The notes below the pieces were generated by a model. The model saw only the letters and a list, made by a program, of their open reading frames with translations. It had not been told where the DNA came from and did not search any database. DNA of 64,000 nt from Methylonatrum kenyense (GTDB lineage Bacteria; Pseudomonadota; Gammaproteobacteria; Nitrococcales; Aquisalimonadaceae). The DNA lies in assembly GCF_023195885.1 (NCBI RefSeq), contig NZ_JALPKO010000007.1, positions 145,858 to 209,857 on the forward strand, given 5' to 3'. Positions 53,257 through 63,970 of the stretch are shown here, in pieces. A program made the translations under genes and the position numbers. Position 1 is the stretch's first letter. Every line of letters begins with the position of its first letter.

Positions 53257-55992
53257 GCAGTCGCGCGGCACGTTGGTGGTCGATTCGCGCGTATCAGGCC
53301 GGCTTCCACGCCGCCGGAACCAGGCTTTCTCCACTTCGACCAGCAGCAGGACCGAGAAGCCGGCCAGCAGCATGACACCCCAGGTGCTGGCCGGCAGCGG
53401 CATGGTGCCAAACAGGATCTGCAACGGCGGCGCGTAGGTGAACAGCAGTTGCAGCGCCAGGATGCCGGCAATGGCCCCGGGGACCCAGGGATTGCTTGCG
53501 ATGGCGCCACGCTGCCACGCCGGGTCGGCCAGATAACGGGCACTGAGCAGATAGAACGCCTGGCAGACAACCAGGGTGTTGACCGCCGCGGTCCGCGCAA
53601 GCTCCACCTCATCACCACCGGGATGTAGCAGGTGGAACATGATGAAGGTGAAAAGCACCAGCAGGCCCGACACGAATGCCACCCGCCAGAGCAGGAAGCG
53701 TGACAGGATCGGCTCGGCCGGCGGCCTCGGCGGCCGCTGCATGACCCCGGATTCGGTCGGCTCGAAGGCCAGCGCCAGGCCCAGGGTCACGGCCGTCACC
53801 ATGTTGACCCAGAGAATCTGCACCGGGGTGATCGGCAGAACCATGCCGGCCAGCACGGCAACGATGATGACACCGGCCTGGCCGCCATTCGTGGGCAGCA
53901 GGAACAGCAGCGCCTTGCGCAGATTGTCGTAGACTGTGCGGCCTTCCTCGACGGCGCGGGCGATGGAAGCAAAATTGTCGTCGGCCAGCACCATCTCGCT
54001 GGCCTCCTTCGACACCTCGGTGCCCTTCATGCCCATGGCCACGCCGACATCCGCCCGCTTCAGCGCCGGCGCGTCGTTGACCCCGTCGCCGGTCATGGCG
54101 ACCACTTCGCCACGCGCCTGCAGCGCCTTGACCAGCCGCAACTTGTGTTCCGGGCTGGCCCGGGCGAACACATCGGTTTCTGCGACAAGCCGGCGCAGTT
54201 CTTCCTCACCCAGCCCCTCGATGTCCTGTCCGGTGCTGACCCGCTCACCATCACCGATGCCGAGTTCGGCACCGATGGCGCGGGCGGTCAGGGCGTGATC
54301 CCCGGTAATCATCTTGACCCGGATACCTGCCTGCTGACACAACGCCACGGCATTGATCGCCTCGTCCCGTGGTGGGTCGATGATGCCGACCAGGCCGAGC
54401 AGGGTCAGGCCCTGCTCCACGTCGTCGAACTGCAGACCGGACTGCTTCACATCCACTTCGCGCACGGCCAGCGCAAGCACTCGCTGCCCCTCCGCGGCCA
54501 TCTCCTCCATGCGCTGCAACCAGGCGTCCCGCTGCAGGGACCTGCGCTCCTCGCCATGCTGCTCGTGGCTGCACATGTCGAGCAGGCGCTCTGGCGCACC
54601 CTTGACACTGACCCAGGCCTGGCCCTCGTTATCCTGATTGAGGCTCGCCATGAAACGGTGTTCGGATTCGAACGGGATGGCATCCAGCCGGGGGCGGTCG
54701 CGATGCAGGCCCGCATGATCCAGCTCCGCCTTCATGCCCAGTGTCAGGAGGGCGCCCTCGGTGGGGTCGCCGTGCAGAATCCATTCGCCGTCGCGGTGTT
54801 CCAGCGTTGCATCATTGCACAGTACGCCGGCCGTCAGCAGTTGCCGGAATGCCGTGGTCAACTCGCCCTCAAGCTCTCCGTCCGGGGCGTAACCAACGCC
54901 ACTGACCCGACAGTCTGTGTCCGCAGTTACCACGCGCCGTGCGGTCATCTCGTTGCGCGTCAGCGTGCCGGTCTTGTCCGAACAGATCACCGTGACGGCA
55001 CCAAGCGTCTCCACAGCCGGCAGGCGCCGGATAATGGCCCGCCGTCCGGCCATGCGCTGGACACCGATCGCCAGGGTGATGGTCATCAGGGCCGGCAGCC
55101 CCTCCGGGATGGCGGCCACGGCCAGGCCGACCGCCGCCAGAAACAGTTCTCCCACCGCGTAGTCACGCAGGAACCAGCCGAACAGGAAGGTCAGCGTGGC
55201 GAGTACCAGGATTGCCACTGCAAGCAGCCGGCCGAAGGTGCCGATCTGCCGCAGCAGGGGCGTGGCAAGGGTTTCCACTTCCGCCAGCATGCCGCTGATG
55301 TGCCCGATCTCGGTTTGCTCACCAGTGGCCGTCACCACACCAGTGGCCTGCCCGGAACGCACCAACGTGCTGGAGAATGCCATGCACAGCCGATCGCCCA
55401 GGACGGCATCGGCTGCCACCGGGTCGGGATGTTTCTCCACCGGCACGGACTCGCCGGTGAGTACCGCCTCATCGACCCGCAGCTCGCGCACCCGCAGCAA
55501 CCGCATGTCGGCGGGCACACGGTCACCGGACTGCAACTGCACGATATCCCCCGGCACCAGCTGTTCCGCCGGAATCTCGCGGCGGTGCCCGTCGCGCAAC
55601 ACCAGCGCCTTCGGCGACAGCATGTCGCGGATGGCATCAAGGGCCCGCTCCGCCTTGCCCTCCTGCACCATGCCGATCACGGCATTGATAACCACCACGC
55701 CCAGAATCACCGCGGTGTCCAGCCAGTGGCCGAGCAGGGCCGTGACCGCGGCGGCGCCGATCAGAACGTAAATCAGCACATTGTGAAACTGCGCCAGAAA
55801 GCGTGCCAGGGGACCGCGGGCCCGGGGCGGCTTGAGCCGATTTTCCCCGTGACGGCGCAACCGTTCCTCCGCCTCGTCGCGACTCAGGCCTCCGTCGGAT
55901 GCCGCCAGCTCCGCAAGCACGGCATTGGCCTCAGCTGCATGAAAATCCGTTTCCGTCGTGTCAGGCTTGGTCGGCGGGTTCGACTGGATCAT
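53248..55992 (-). CDS. P-type (type II) cation-transporting ATPase
   Basis: A 914-residue P2-type ATPase. N-terminal cation ATPase domain, TGES motif at 179-182 (actuator), PEGLP at 296-300 in the fourth membrane helix, phosphorylated Asp339 (SDKTGTLT), 'KGAPERLLDMC' nucleotide-binding segment, 'GDGVNDAPALKRADVGVAMG' hinge, and about six C-terminal membrane helices. Similar in layout to SERCA/PMA-like pumps; Ca2+, Na+ or Mg2+ cannot be told apart here. The single-protein layout excludes KdpB. A 426-bp gap upstream, shared with divergent trxB, contains a mobile element. Confidence 0.93.
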   Translation of the reverse strand: MIQSNPPTKPDTTETDFHAAEANAVLAELAASDGGLSRDEAEERLRRHGENRLKPPRARGPLARFLAQFHNVLIYVLIGAAAVTALLGHWLDTAVILGVVVINAVIGMVQEGKAERALDAIRDMLSPKALVLRDGHRREIPAEQLVPGDIVQLQSGDRVPADMRLLRVRELRVDEAVLTGESVPVEKHPDPVAADAVLGDRLCMAFSSTLVRSGQATGVVTATGEQTEIGHISGMLAEVETLATPLLRQIGTFGRLLAVAILVLATLTFLFGWFLRDYAVGELFLAAVGLAVAAIPEGLPALMTITLAIGVQRMAGRRAIIRRLPAVETLGAVTVICSDKTGTLTRNEMTARRVVTADTDCRVSGVGYAPDGELEGELTTAFRQLLTAGVLCNDATLEHRDGEWILHGDPTEGALLTLGMKAELDHAGLHRDRPRLDAIPFESEHRFMASLNQDNEGQAWVSVKGAPERLLDMCSHEQHGEERRSLQRDAWLQRMEEMAAEGQRVLALAVREVDVKQSGLQFDDVEQGLTLLGLVGIIDPPRDEAINAVALCQQAGIRVKMITGDHALTARAIGAELGIGDGERVSTGQDIEGLGEEELRRLVAETDVFARASPEHKLRLVKALQARGEVVAMTGDGVNDAPALKRADVGVAMGMKGTEVSKEASEMVLADDNFASIARAVEEGRTVYDNLRKALLFLLPTNGGQAGVIIVAVLAGMVLPITPVQILWVNMVTAVTLGLALAFEPTESGVMQRPPRPPAEPILSRFLLWRVAFVSGLLVLFTFIMFHLLHPGGDEVELARTAAVNTLVVCQAFYLLSARYLADPAWQRGAIASNPWVPGAIAGILALQLLFTYAPPLQILFGTMPLPASTWGVMLLAGFSVLLLVEVEKAWFRRRGSRPDTRESTTNVPRDCSG

Positions 55993-56211
55993 TGGGTATA
56001 CCTTCGCTCCAGGCTGTTACCGTGGGACTGTTGATGCAACGCAACAAACTGTAACAGCCGAGTTACGCTTTCGCAGCAACGGACAATTTCGGCCGCTACG
56101 CTAGCGCCGACCGGGAATCGTGCGGATTCTACGCATACACATTCCGCCGCGGCTGACGCAGAATGCATGGGGCGACTTGAAAGCATCCAGGCGTGCCCCG
56201 ACCTCCCCGAC

Positions 56212-56391
56212 TTAAGGAAACACTGACCTATTCCCACGCCTGCGTTGGAGTCCGCATTTTTTCCGAGGCAAGGCGCGCTGCGCCGCGCCGCAGTCATTCT
56301 GCGGTCAAGCAGCGCAACGCAGCAGTCGGGAAAAATGATGACCAAAACCGGTCCCGGGCGCAGGCGCGGGAACAGAGCAGTGTTTCCTTAA
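56212..56391. mobile_element. MITE with merged hairpin modules (180 bp), 28 bp upstream of trxB
   Basis: Perfect inverted ends TTAAGGAAACACTGA (56212-56226) and TCAGTGTTTCCTTAA type (56377-56391; one mismatch, GCAGTG) enclose the left module and the right arm of the second module. The junction at ATGATGACC (~56336-56344) shows that ~95 bp of the full element was lost between short ATG repeats. TTAA flanks both ends. Confidence 0.88.
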
Positions 56392-57641
<1,250 letters not shown>

Positions 57642-57645
57642 AAGG

Positions 57646-57720
57646 CTAGTTTTCAGTGATTCAGGTTTCAGTGTTCAGGGGCGCCCCACCTGAACACTGA
57701 ATCACTGAACACTTTCCCTT
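57646..57720. repeat. TTCAG/CTGAA hairpin element
   Basis: Arm TTTTCAGTGATTCAGGTTTC-AGTGTTCAG (57650-57678) pairs with CTGAACACTGAATCACTGAA-CACTTT (57690-57715) around a GGGGCGCCCC core. Third member of the heptad hairpin family seen at 6749-6880 and 20036-20144, placed directly against the right end of the MITE. Confidence 0.8.
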
Positions 57721-57762
57721 TCCTTGTTCCTCTGCGTCACAAGGCTGCTGAGGAATTTTCAC

Positions 57763-57791
57763 TTGAGATTCCTTCCGGAAAATACAATAAT
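57763..57791 (+). promoter_or_regulatory. Possible sigma70 promoter for the glutaredoxin-like gene
   Basis: TTGAGA (57763-57768) and AATAAT (57786-57791) are separated by 17 bp, ~117 bp upstream of the start codon at 57908, in an AT-rich stretch that stands out from its surroundings. It is the only good promoter-like pair seen by eye in the 530-bp gap 57379-57907. Confidence 0.35.
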
Positions 57792-57907
57792 TTACGTAAG
57801 AAACTTTTCGCCCCGGCTCGGTAACCCCGGACCGGGAAACTCAGGGAGGATAACGCGGCAAAACCGCAGTAATCCAAACGAATACGAGAGGTTTAGACGC
57901 ATACAAA

Positions 57908-58234
57908 ATGATGGGAACCAGCCCACTGAATCCGCAGTACGTGAAACGTCCGCCGGAGAAGCAGCGTCAGGTAAACCAGGAATCCGCCCACCTCGCCCTC
58001 TACTTCTATGAAAGTTGCGACACCTGCATTCGCATTATTCGCCTGATCGAGCGTCTGTGCCTGCGTGTCGAACTTCGCAATATCCGCAACGTCAGTGCGT
58101 TTCGCGATCACCTGCTTCATGGCACAGGGCGACAGGACGTGCCGTGTCTGATTATCCAGGAGCAGGGCAAGGAACCACGCTGGCTTTGTGATGCGGAAGA
58201 AATCATCGCGTATCTGGAACAGCGCTTTACCTGA
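57908..58234 (+). CDS. Glutaredoxin-like / GST N-terminal domain protein
   Basis: A 108-residue protein with a thioredoxin-fold segment 'LALYFYESCDTCIRIIRLIERLCLRVELRNI', redox CxxC at Cys37-Cys40 (CDTC), and 'VPCLIIQEQGKEPRWLCDAEEIIAYLEQRF', the cis-Pro (VP) and C-terminal helix of the GST N-terminal/glutaredoxin fold. The ~28-residue N-terminal extension is unusual. It is likely a cytoplasmic thiol protein; the proximity to trxB is suggestive but not proof of partnership. ATG 57911 is an alternative start. Confidence 0.85.
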   Translation: MMGTSPLNPQYVKRPPEKQRQVNQESAHLALYFYESCDTCIRIIRLIERLCLRVELRNIRNVSAFRDHLLHGTGRQDVPCLIIQEQGKEPRWLCDAEEIIAYLEQRFT

Positions 58235-58267
58235 ACAAGCGCGGGTTTCGATATGGCGATGCGACGC

Positions 58268-58292
58268 GATCACCCAATCGTCATGGGTGATC
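58268..58292. terminator. Hairpin between the glutaredoxin-like gene and xthA
   Basis: GATCACCCA (58268-58276) pairs perfectly with TGGGTGATC (58284-58292) around a 7-base loop that contains the xthA stop codon. No T-run follows on either strand. It shares its ATCACCCA core with the 26-bp palindrome at 25847-25872. Confidence 0.55.
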
Positions 58293-59048
58293 GTAGTCGA
58301 CAGTGAGAGGGGCGTGATCCGAGAAGCGCTCGTCGGTGTAGACTGCCGAGCGCTGTAGCGTTTCAGCCAGCCCCGGGGTGACGATCTGGTAATCGATCCG
58401 CCACCCCGTGTTATTTGTCCAGGCCTGGCCACGATTGGACCACCAGGTGTATTGCTCCCTTTCCGGGTAAAGAAAGCGAAAGCTGTCCACCCAGCCCAGT
58501 TCATCAAACACACGATCCATCCAGGCGCGTTCCTCGGGAAGAAAGCCGGAGTTTTTCTGATTACCACGCCAGTTTCGAATATCGATGCGTCGATGCGCGA
58601 TATTCCAGTCACCGCAGATGATGTAATCGCGGCCGCTCGCACCCCATTCACGCATCTGCTCGAAAAAGCGGTCCATGACCCGATACTTGACCTGCTGTCT
58701 TGCGTCTGCCGACGAGCCTGAGGGCATGTACAGGGAGATCACGGACAAGTTACCGAACCGGGCCTCGATGCAACGCCCCTCGGCATCGAATTCGTCCCAA
58801 CCGAGGCCGACAATGACCTCGTCTGGACGAGTCCGGGCGTACAGGCCGACACCGCTGTAGCCCTTCTTCTCCGCCGAGTGGTAATAGCAGTGGAATTCCT
58901 GCGGATAAAAGGTCTCATCGAGTTGATCCTCCATGGCCTTGATCTCCTGCAGGCAGACGACATCCGCATCCTGCCTTGGCAACCAATCGAAAAACCCCTT
59001 GCGGGCGGCGGCACGAATTCCGTTGCAGTTCAGACTAATGACGCGCAT
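58281..59048 (-). CDS. xthA: Exodeoxyribonuclease III
   Basis: A 255-residue ExoIII: 'MRVISLNCNGIRAAARKGFFDWL', 'DVVCLQEIKAMEDQLDE' with the catalytic Glu, 'YSGVGLYAR', 'CGDWNIAHRRIDIRNW' with the Asp-Asn pair, and 'SDHAPLTVDYD' with the catalytic His. It is an apurinic endonuclease and 3'-5' exonuclease in base-excision repair. The start at 59048 was chosen from the conserved MRVISL; the frame extends to 59261 without similarity. Confidence 0.95.
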   Translation of the reverse strand: MRVISLNCNGIRAAARKGFFDWLPRQDADVVCLQEIKAMEDQLDETFYPQEFHCYYHSAEKKGYSGVGLYARTRPDEVIVGLGWDEFDAEGRCIEARFGNLSVISLYMPSGSSADARQQVKYRVMDRFFEQMREWGASGRDYIICGDWNIAHRRIDIRNWRGNQKNSGFLPEERAWMDRVFDELGWVDSFRFLYPEREQYTWWSNRGQAWTNNTGWRIDYQIVTPGLAETLQRSAVYTDERFSDHAPLTVDYDHP

Positions 59049-59065
59049 GGACAGGCTCCTTGACC

Positions 59066-59085
59066 CAGGGAAACACTGAAACGCG
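59066..59085. repeat. Remnant of a MITE terminal repeat upstream of xthA
   Basis: CAGGGAAACACTGAAACGCG matches the family's outer 14 bp (GGGAAACACTGA) but lacks the TA flank and the rest of the element. It lies 18 bp upstream of the xthA start in the 287-bp gap shared with the isocitrate dehydrogenase gene. Confidence 0.5.
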
Positions 59086-59334
59086 CCGAACCCTACCCCG
59101 CAGTGATCCACTTGGGAACCGCCGAAACACCGCCCGAACATGCGAACGACCGGCTGTTTCCCTATACTCTTGCCACCGAAGGAGACGCCGACCAACCGAG
59201 CAAGGCCGGTTTCGGATGGAAATCCAGACATCAACCGGCGTTTCCCTGAACGAGGTCGCAAACCGGGCCTCGTCAGTCACCCGGGCCGGGGCCACAAGCC
59301 CCTGCGCACATCTGGGGCCACACAGGGAGGACTC

Positions 59335-61095
59335 ATGGAGAACCAGATCCGTTACCCCGAAACCGGACAGAAGATCACGGTCGAGGACGGCAGACTCAAG
59401 GTGCCGGACAATCCGATCATCGGCTACGTCGAAGGTGACGGCATTGGCCCCGACATCACCCGCGCATCGATGCGCGTCTGGGACGCGGCGGTGGAAAAAG
59501 CGTATGGCGGCGAACGCAAGATCCACTGGGCGGAACTGTTCATGGGCGAGAAGGCCGCCGGAATCTATGACGGCGACTACTTTCCGGACGAGACCAAGGA
59601 AGCATTGAAGGATCTTCTGGTCTCCATCAAGGGCCCCCTGACCACGCCGGTGGGCGGCGGTTTTCGTTCGCTGAATGTGTCCCTGCGCCAGGAACTTGAC
59701 CTGTATGCCTGCGTGCGCCCGGTGCGCCATTACGAAGGCGTACCTTCGCCGCTGAGAAAGCCGGAAGACGTGGATGTTGTCATCTTCCGCGAGAACACCG
59801 AGGACGTTTATGCCGGCATCGAGTACCAGTCCGGCAGTGACGAAAACCGGAAGCTTGCCCGATTCCTGCGCGATGAAATGGGCGCAAGCTTTTTCGACGA
59901 TGCCGGCCTCGGCGTCAAGCCAATATCCGAATTCGGCACCAAGCGGCTGGTGCGCAAGGCCATCCAGTACGCCATCGAACAGAACCGCGAAAGCGTGACG
60001 TTGGTGCACAAGGGCAACATCATGAAGTTCACCGAGGGTGCATTCCGTACCTGGGGTTATGAACTTGCCCGCGAGGAATTCCCGGACCAGACCATCACCG
60101 AGGAGGAGCTGTACAGCACGTACGGCGGCAAGCGTCCGGAAGGCAAGGTGGTGATCAAGGACCGCATCGCCGACATCATCTTCCAGATGATGCTGCTGCG
60201 CCCCAACGAGTTCGACGTGATCGCGACCATGAACCTGAACGGCGACTACCTCTCGGACGCGGTGGCCGCCGAAGTCGGTGGGGTCGGCATCGCACCCGGC
60301 GCCAACATGAGCGATAACGTCGCGGTCTTCGAGGCGACCCACGGCACGGCGCCGAAGTATGCCGGCCAGGACAAGGTCAATCCCGGCTCGCTGCTGTTTT
60401 CCGGGGTCATGCTGCTGGAACACATTGGCTGGCAGGAAGCGGCCGACCTGATCACTGCTGCCTATCAGGAGGTAGTCACCAGCCGCATCGTCACCTACGA
60501 CTTCGCCCGCCAGATCGAGGGGGCGTCGGAGGTCAAGACCAGCCAGTTCGGCAATGCCATCATTGACCAGATCCGTGGCGGCCTTGATATCGAGCAGTAT
60601 CGCCAGGAACGCGAGCAGGCCATCAAGCAGGACCGAAAGGTGCGCGAAATGCGCCGTGTCTCCTCGCCGCTGGATGAAATGATCGCCTCCGGCCGCACGC
60701 CGCACACGGTCGGCGACCTGATGAACCCGACGCCGGTTTCGGTACCGCCGGAAACCACTGTCGAGGATGCGATGCACCTGATGCGCGAGAAACACATCTC
60801 CAGCATCATGGCGCGCCCCGGAGAGGACGGCCAGTGGGGCATCATGACCCAGCGCGACGTGCTCAGCCGGGTAGTTTCCGCCAACCGCACGCCGAAAACC
60901 ACCCGTGTCACCGAGGTGGCCTCGAAGCCACTGGTCACCGTGCCGGTGGACATGACCTTGCAGGAATGCGCCGAGAAGATGACCAATTCGAACATTCGGC
61001 GCGTCGCGGTCATCGACAAGGATCAGGAACCGATCGGAATCATATCCGACACCGATATCTTTGCCAGCGTCGAGCAGTTCGGATTACCGGAGTAG
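59335..61095 (+). CDS. icd: NADP-dependent isocitrate dehydrogenase with C-terminal CBS-domain pair
   Basis: A 586-residue fusion. Residues 1-425 are a complete E. coli-type IDH: phosphorylatable Ser112 ([11 protein letters not shown]), substrate Arg residues, and the NADP determinants Lys341, Tyr342 and Val348 ([10 protein letters not shown]) plus Tyr388 and Arg392 (TYDFAR). Residues ~458-515 and ~525-580 form two CBS motifs ('[26 protein letters not shown]', '[24 protein letters not shown]' and '[21 protein letters not shown]'). Usual IDH length is ~416. CBS pairs bind adenine nucleotides, so the enzyme may be allosterically tuned by energy state. The start at 59335 has CAGGGAGGA upstream; the frame opens at 59140. 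Confidence 0.95.
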   Translation: MENQIRYPETGQKITVEDGRLKVPDNPIIGYVEGDGIGPDITRASMRVWDAAVEKAYGGERKIHWAELFMGEKAAGIYDGDYFPDETKEALKDLLVSIKGPLTTPVGGGFRSLNVSLRQELDLYACVRPVRHYEGVPSPLRKPEDVDVVIFRENTEDVYAGIEYQSGSDENRKLARFLRDEMGASFFDDAGLGVKPISEFGTKRLVRKAIQYAIEQNRESVTLVHKGNIMKFTEGAFRTWGYELAREEFPDQTITEEELYSTYGGKRPEGKVVIKDRIADIIFQMMLLRPNEFDVIATMNLNGDYLSDAVAAEVGGVGIAPGANMSDNVAVFEATHGTAPKYAGQDKVNPGSLLFSGVMLLEHIGWQEAADLITAAYQEVVTSRIVTYDFARQIEGASEVKTSQFGNAIIDQIRGGLDIEQYRQEREQAIKQDRKVREMRRVSSPLDEMIASGRTPHTVGDLMNPTPVSVPPETTVEDAMHLMREKHISSIMARPGEDGQWGIMTQRDVLSRVVSANRTPKTTRVTEVASKPLVTVPVDMTLQECAEKMTNSNIRRVAVIDKDQEPIGIISDTDIFASVEQFGLPE

Positions 61096-61116
61096 AAACC
61101 CGACCCTCCGGACGAT

Positions 61117-61242
61117 CAGGAGCCCGGGCCCTTGGGCGATCACGTACCCGAACGTGGGTTGGTCACCGAGAAGGCTCGGCTCCTGCGGCGCCGATGACGC
61201 GGCGGCGAATGACCAGGCAGGAGCCCAGCCCTCTGGGCGATA
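61117..61242. repeat. REP/REPIN-like repeats between icd and ppc
   Basis: Three copies of a ~25-bp REP-like unit with consensus CAGGAGCC-x-GCCCT-x-GGGCGAT: direct at 61117-61142, inverted at 61161-61185 and direct at 61218-61242. The first two form an inverted pair (REPIN-like) around a ~19-bp spacer. Such units in other gammaproteobacteria are mobilised by a RAYT transposase; no RAYT gene is in this window. Confidence 0.7.
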
Positions 61243-61278
61243 CAGACCTGTTACCGGGCACACAGACTAATCACAAGG

Positions 61279-61316
61279 ACCGACGAATCGGTCGCAGGGG
61301 CGTCTTGCGGCGCCCC
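61279..61316. other. Two small hairpins in the ppc leader
   Basis: GACCG/CGGTC (61279-61283 with 61289-61293) and GGGGCG/CGCCCC (61297-61302 with 61311-61316) follow one another and end just before the GAGGGG ribosome-binding site of ppc (61317-61322). They may shape translation or mark the upstream transcript end. Confidence 0.4.
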
Positions 61317-61327
61317 GAGGGGCTTTC

Positions 61328-63970
61328 ATGACCACCAAGGACACCGATCTTCCACTGCGGGAGAACATCCGGCAGTTGGGCGACCTATTGGGCCAGACCG
61401 TGCGCGAGCAAGGCGGCGCGGAACTGTTCGACACCGTAGAGAAGGTGCGCATGCTGGCCAAAGACGCGCGCGCCGGCGATACGGAAGCGGCAACGCAGCT
61501 GGAACAGACGCTCACCGGACTGGATGATCACATGATCATGCCCATTGCCCGGGCGTTCTCGCATTTCCTGAACCTGGCCAATATCGCGGAGCAGCATCAC
61601 CGCGTGCGTCGCAGCCGTGCCTGGGCCATGGATCCGGAATCGCGCCCGGCCCGCGGCTCGCTGGAAGACACCCTGTCGCGGCTGGCGAGCAGCACCGATC
61701 CGGATGCGCTGCACCGGGCTGCCTGCGACATGCAGATCGGCCTGGTGCTGACCGCGCATCCGACCGAGATCACCCGGCGTACCCTGCTGCAGAAACACAA
61801 CCGCATCGCCCGCCTGCTCGACCAGCAGGATCGCCAGGACCTGACGCCGGAGGAACGCGAGGATCTGGAAACGGACCTCAAGCGCGAGGTCACGTCCGCC
61901 TGGTTCACCGACGAGATCCGGCAACGCAGGCCGTCGCCACTGGACGAGGCCCGCTGGGGCTATGCGGTGGTGGAGCAGACACTGTGGAACGCTATCCCGC
62001 GCAATGCCCGGCGTCTGGACCGGGCCCTGCACAAGCATACCGGCAAGGGCCTGCCACTGGACGCGGCCCCGATCCGCTTTGGCTCATGGATGGGCGGCGA
62101 CCGGGACGGCAATCCGCGGGTCACGGCCCGGGTAACTCGGCAGTCCTGCCTGCTGGCGCGCTGGATGGCGGCAACCCAGTACGAACGCGATATCAACACC
62201 CTGGTGGACGAGTTGTCCGTGCAGTGCATGGACGAGGACCTGCGCGAGAAGGTCGGTGATGCCTGGGAACCCTACCGGGTGCTGCTGAAGCGGGTGCGCG
62301 CCCGCATGCGCCTGACCATCCGCTGGGTCGAGGCCCGCCTGGAAGGTCGCAACGCGCCGGAAGGCGAAGTCTACCTGCAGACCGACGAACTGCTGACCAC
62401 GCTGAAGGAGTGCTACCACTCGCTGCATCGCTGCGGCGCCGGCGTGCTCGCCGACGGCAACCTGCTGGACACCCTGCGCCGGGTCGCCTGCTTCGGCCTG
62501 ACCTTGATGCGCATCGACATCCGCCAGGAAGCGGACCGCCATACCGAGGCACTTGATGCCATTACCCAGGCAATCGGCCTCGGCAGCTACCGCGACTGGG
62601 ATGAACAGCAACGCCAGGACTTCCTGATCCGCGAGCTGGGCAGCGAGCGGCCGTTGATTCCGCATCATTTTGAGGCCAACGACGATGTCCGCGAGGTGCT
62701 GGACACCTTCGAGGTCATTGCCGAACAGGCTGCCGAGAGTCTCGGCGCCTACATCATTTCCATGGCCTCCAAGCCGTCCGACATCCTGGCGGTCGAACTG
62801 CTGCAGAAGGAGGCCGGCGTCAAGACCCGCATGCCGGTGGTGCCGCTGTTCGAGACCCTGGATGACCTGGAAGGCGCCGAGGAAACCTTGGAACGCCTGC
62901 TCTCCATCGATGCGTACCGCAGCCATATCGGCAGTCATCAGGAAGTCATGATCGGCTACTCGGATTCGGGCAAGGACGCCGGCCACCTGACCGCCGCCTG
63001 GGCCCTGTACCAGACCCAGGAACGTCTGCTTGCCTGCTGCCGCCGGCAGGGCGTGAAGCTGTCCCTGTTCCACGGCCGCGGCGGCTCCATCGGTCGTGGT
63101 GGCGGGCCGACTCATGCGGCCATCCTGTCGCAACCACCGGGCTCGGTCAGCGGCAGCCTGCGCGTCACCGAACAGGGCGAGGTGATACAGGCCAAGTTCG
63201 GCATGCCGGGCATCGCACTACGCAACCTGGAGCTCTACACCACTGCCGTGCTGGAGGCGACGCTGCAGCCACCGCCGGATCCGAAGCAGGAATGGCGTGA
63301 TGCCATGGACCTGCTGGCGGAGGTCGCGGCGAAGAACTATCGTGGCATGGTCCGCGAGACGGAAGGCTTCGTTGACTACTTCCGCTCGGCGACGCCGGAG
63401 CAGGAGATCGCCGGACTGACCATCGGTTCACGGCCGGCACGCCGAAAGACCGGTGGCGGGGTGGAGACGCTGCGCGCGATTCCGTGGATCTTCAGCTGGA
63501 CTCAGACCCGGCTACTGCTGCCGGCATGGCTGGGCGTCGGTGAGGCACTGGACGAAGCCTATCAGCGGGACCTGACCGAGGAACTGCGTACCATGTTCCA
63601 GGAATGGCCCTTCTTCCGGGCCTTTGTCGACATGGTGGAAATGGTGCTGGCCAAGGGTGACCCGGAAGTCGCCGCACAGTATGACAGGCGCCTGGTACCG
63701 CCGGAGTTGCGGCCCCTGGGGGCGGATCTCCGCGCCCGCTTCAGCAAGACGCTGGACAAGGTGCTGGCAATCAGCGGCCATGAACGGCCGCTGGACGATT
63801 TCCCGGTCGTGCGCCGCTCGGTGGACGTGCGCAATCCCTACGTCGACCCGCTCAACCGCCTGCAGGTGGAACTCCTGCACCGTGTCCGGCATGGCAACGA
63901 GGACGATCTGCGCAAGGCGCTGATGGTGGCCATCAATGGCATCGCCGCTGGTATGCGGAATACGGGATAA
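61328..63970 (+). CDS. ppc: Phosphoenolpyruvate carboxylase
   Basis: An 880-residue PEPC (E. coli 883). It has the catalytic His144 in 'VLTAHPTEITRRT', 'GYSDSGKDAGHLTAAW' with the catalytic Lys, the mobile loop 'FHGRGGSIGRGGGPTH' with the essential Arg, and the invariant C terminus ending RNTG. It replenishes oxaloacetate for the TCA cycle, complementing the upstream isocitrate dehydrogenase. The start at 61328 is preceded by GAGGGG. The final 30 bases of the window after the stop contain the start of another short repeat (ACGTGTAACGTTTAAAGA). Confidence 0.97.
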   Translation: MTTKDTDLPLRENIRQLGDLLGQTVREQGGAELFDTVEKVRMLAKDARAGDTEAATQLEQTLTGLDDHMIMPIARAFSHFLNLANIAEQHHRVRRSRAWAMDPESRPARGSLEDTLSRLASSTDPDALHRAACDMQIGLVLTAHPTEITRRTLLQKHNRIARLLDQQDRQDLTPEEREDLETDLKREVTSAWFTDEIRQRRPSPLDEARWGYAVVEQTLWNAIPRNARRLDRALHKHTGKGLPLDAAPIRFGSWMGGDRDGNPRVTARVTRQSCLLARWMAATQYERDINTLVDELSVQCMDEDLREKVGDAWEPYRVLLKRVRARMRLTIRWVEARLEGRNAPEGEVYLQTDELLTTLKECYHSLHRCGAGVLADGNLLDTLRRVACFGLTLMRIDIRQEADRHTEALDAITQAIGLGSYRDWDEQQRQDFLIRELGSERPLIPHHFEANDDVREVLDTFEVIAEQAAESLGAYIISMASKPSDILAVELLQKEAGVKTRMPVVPLFETLDDLEGAEETLERLLSIDAYRSHIGSHQEVMIGYSDSGKDAGHLTAAWALYQTQERLLACCRRQGVKLSLFHGRGGSIGRGGGPTHAAILSQPPGSVSGSLRVTEQGEVIQAKFGMPGIALRNLELYTTAVLEATLQPPPDPKQEWRDAMDLLAEVAAKNYRGMVRETEGFVDYFRSATPEQEIAGLTIGSRPARRKTGGGVETLRAIPWIFSWTQTRLLLPAWLGVGEALDEAYQRDLTEELRTMFQEWPFFRAFVDMVEMVLAKGDPEVAAQYDRRLVPPELRPLGADLRARFSKTLDKVLAISGHERPLDDFPVVRRSVDVRNPYVDPLNRLQVELLHRVRHGNEDDLRKALMVAINGIAAGMRNTG

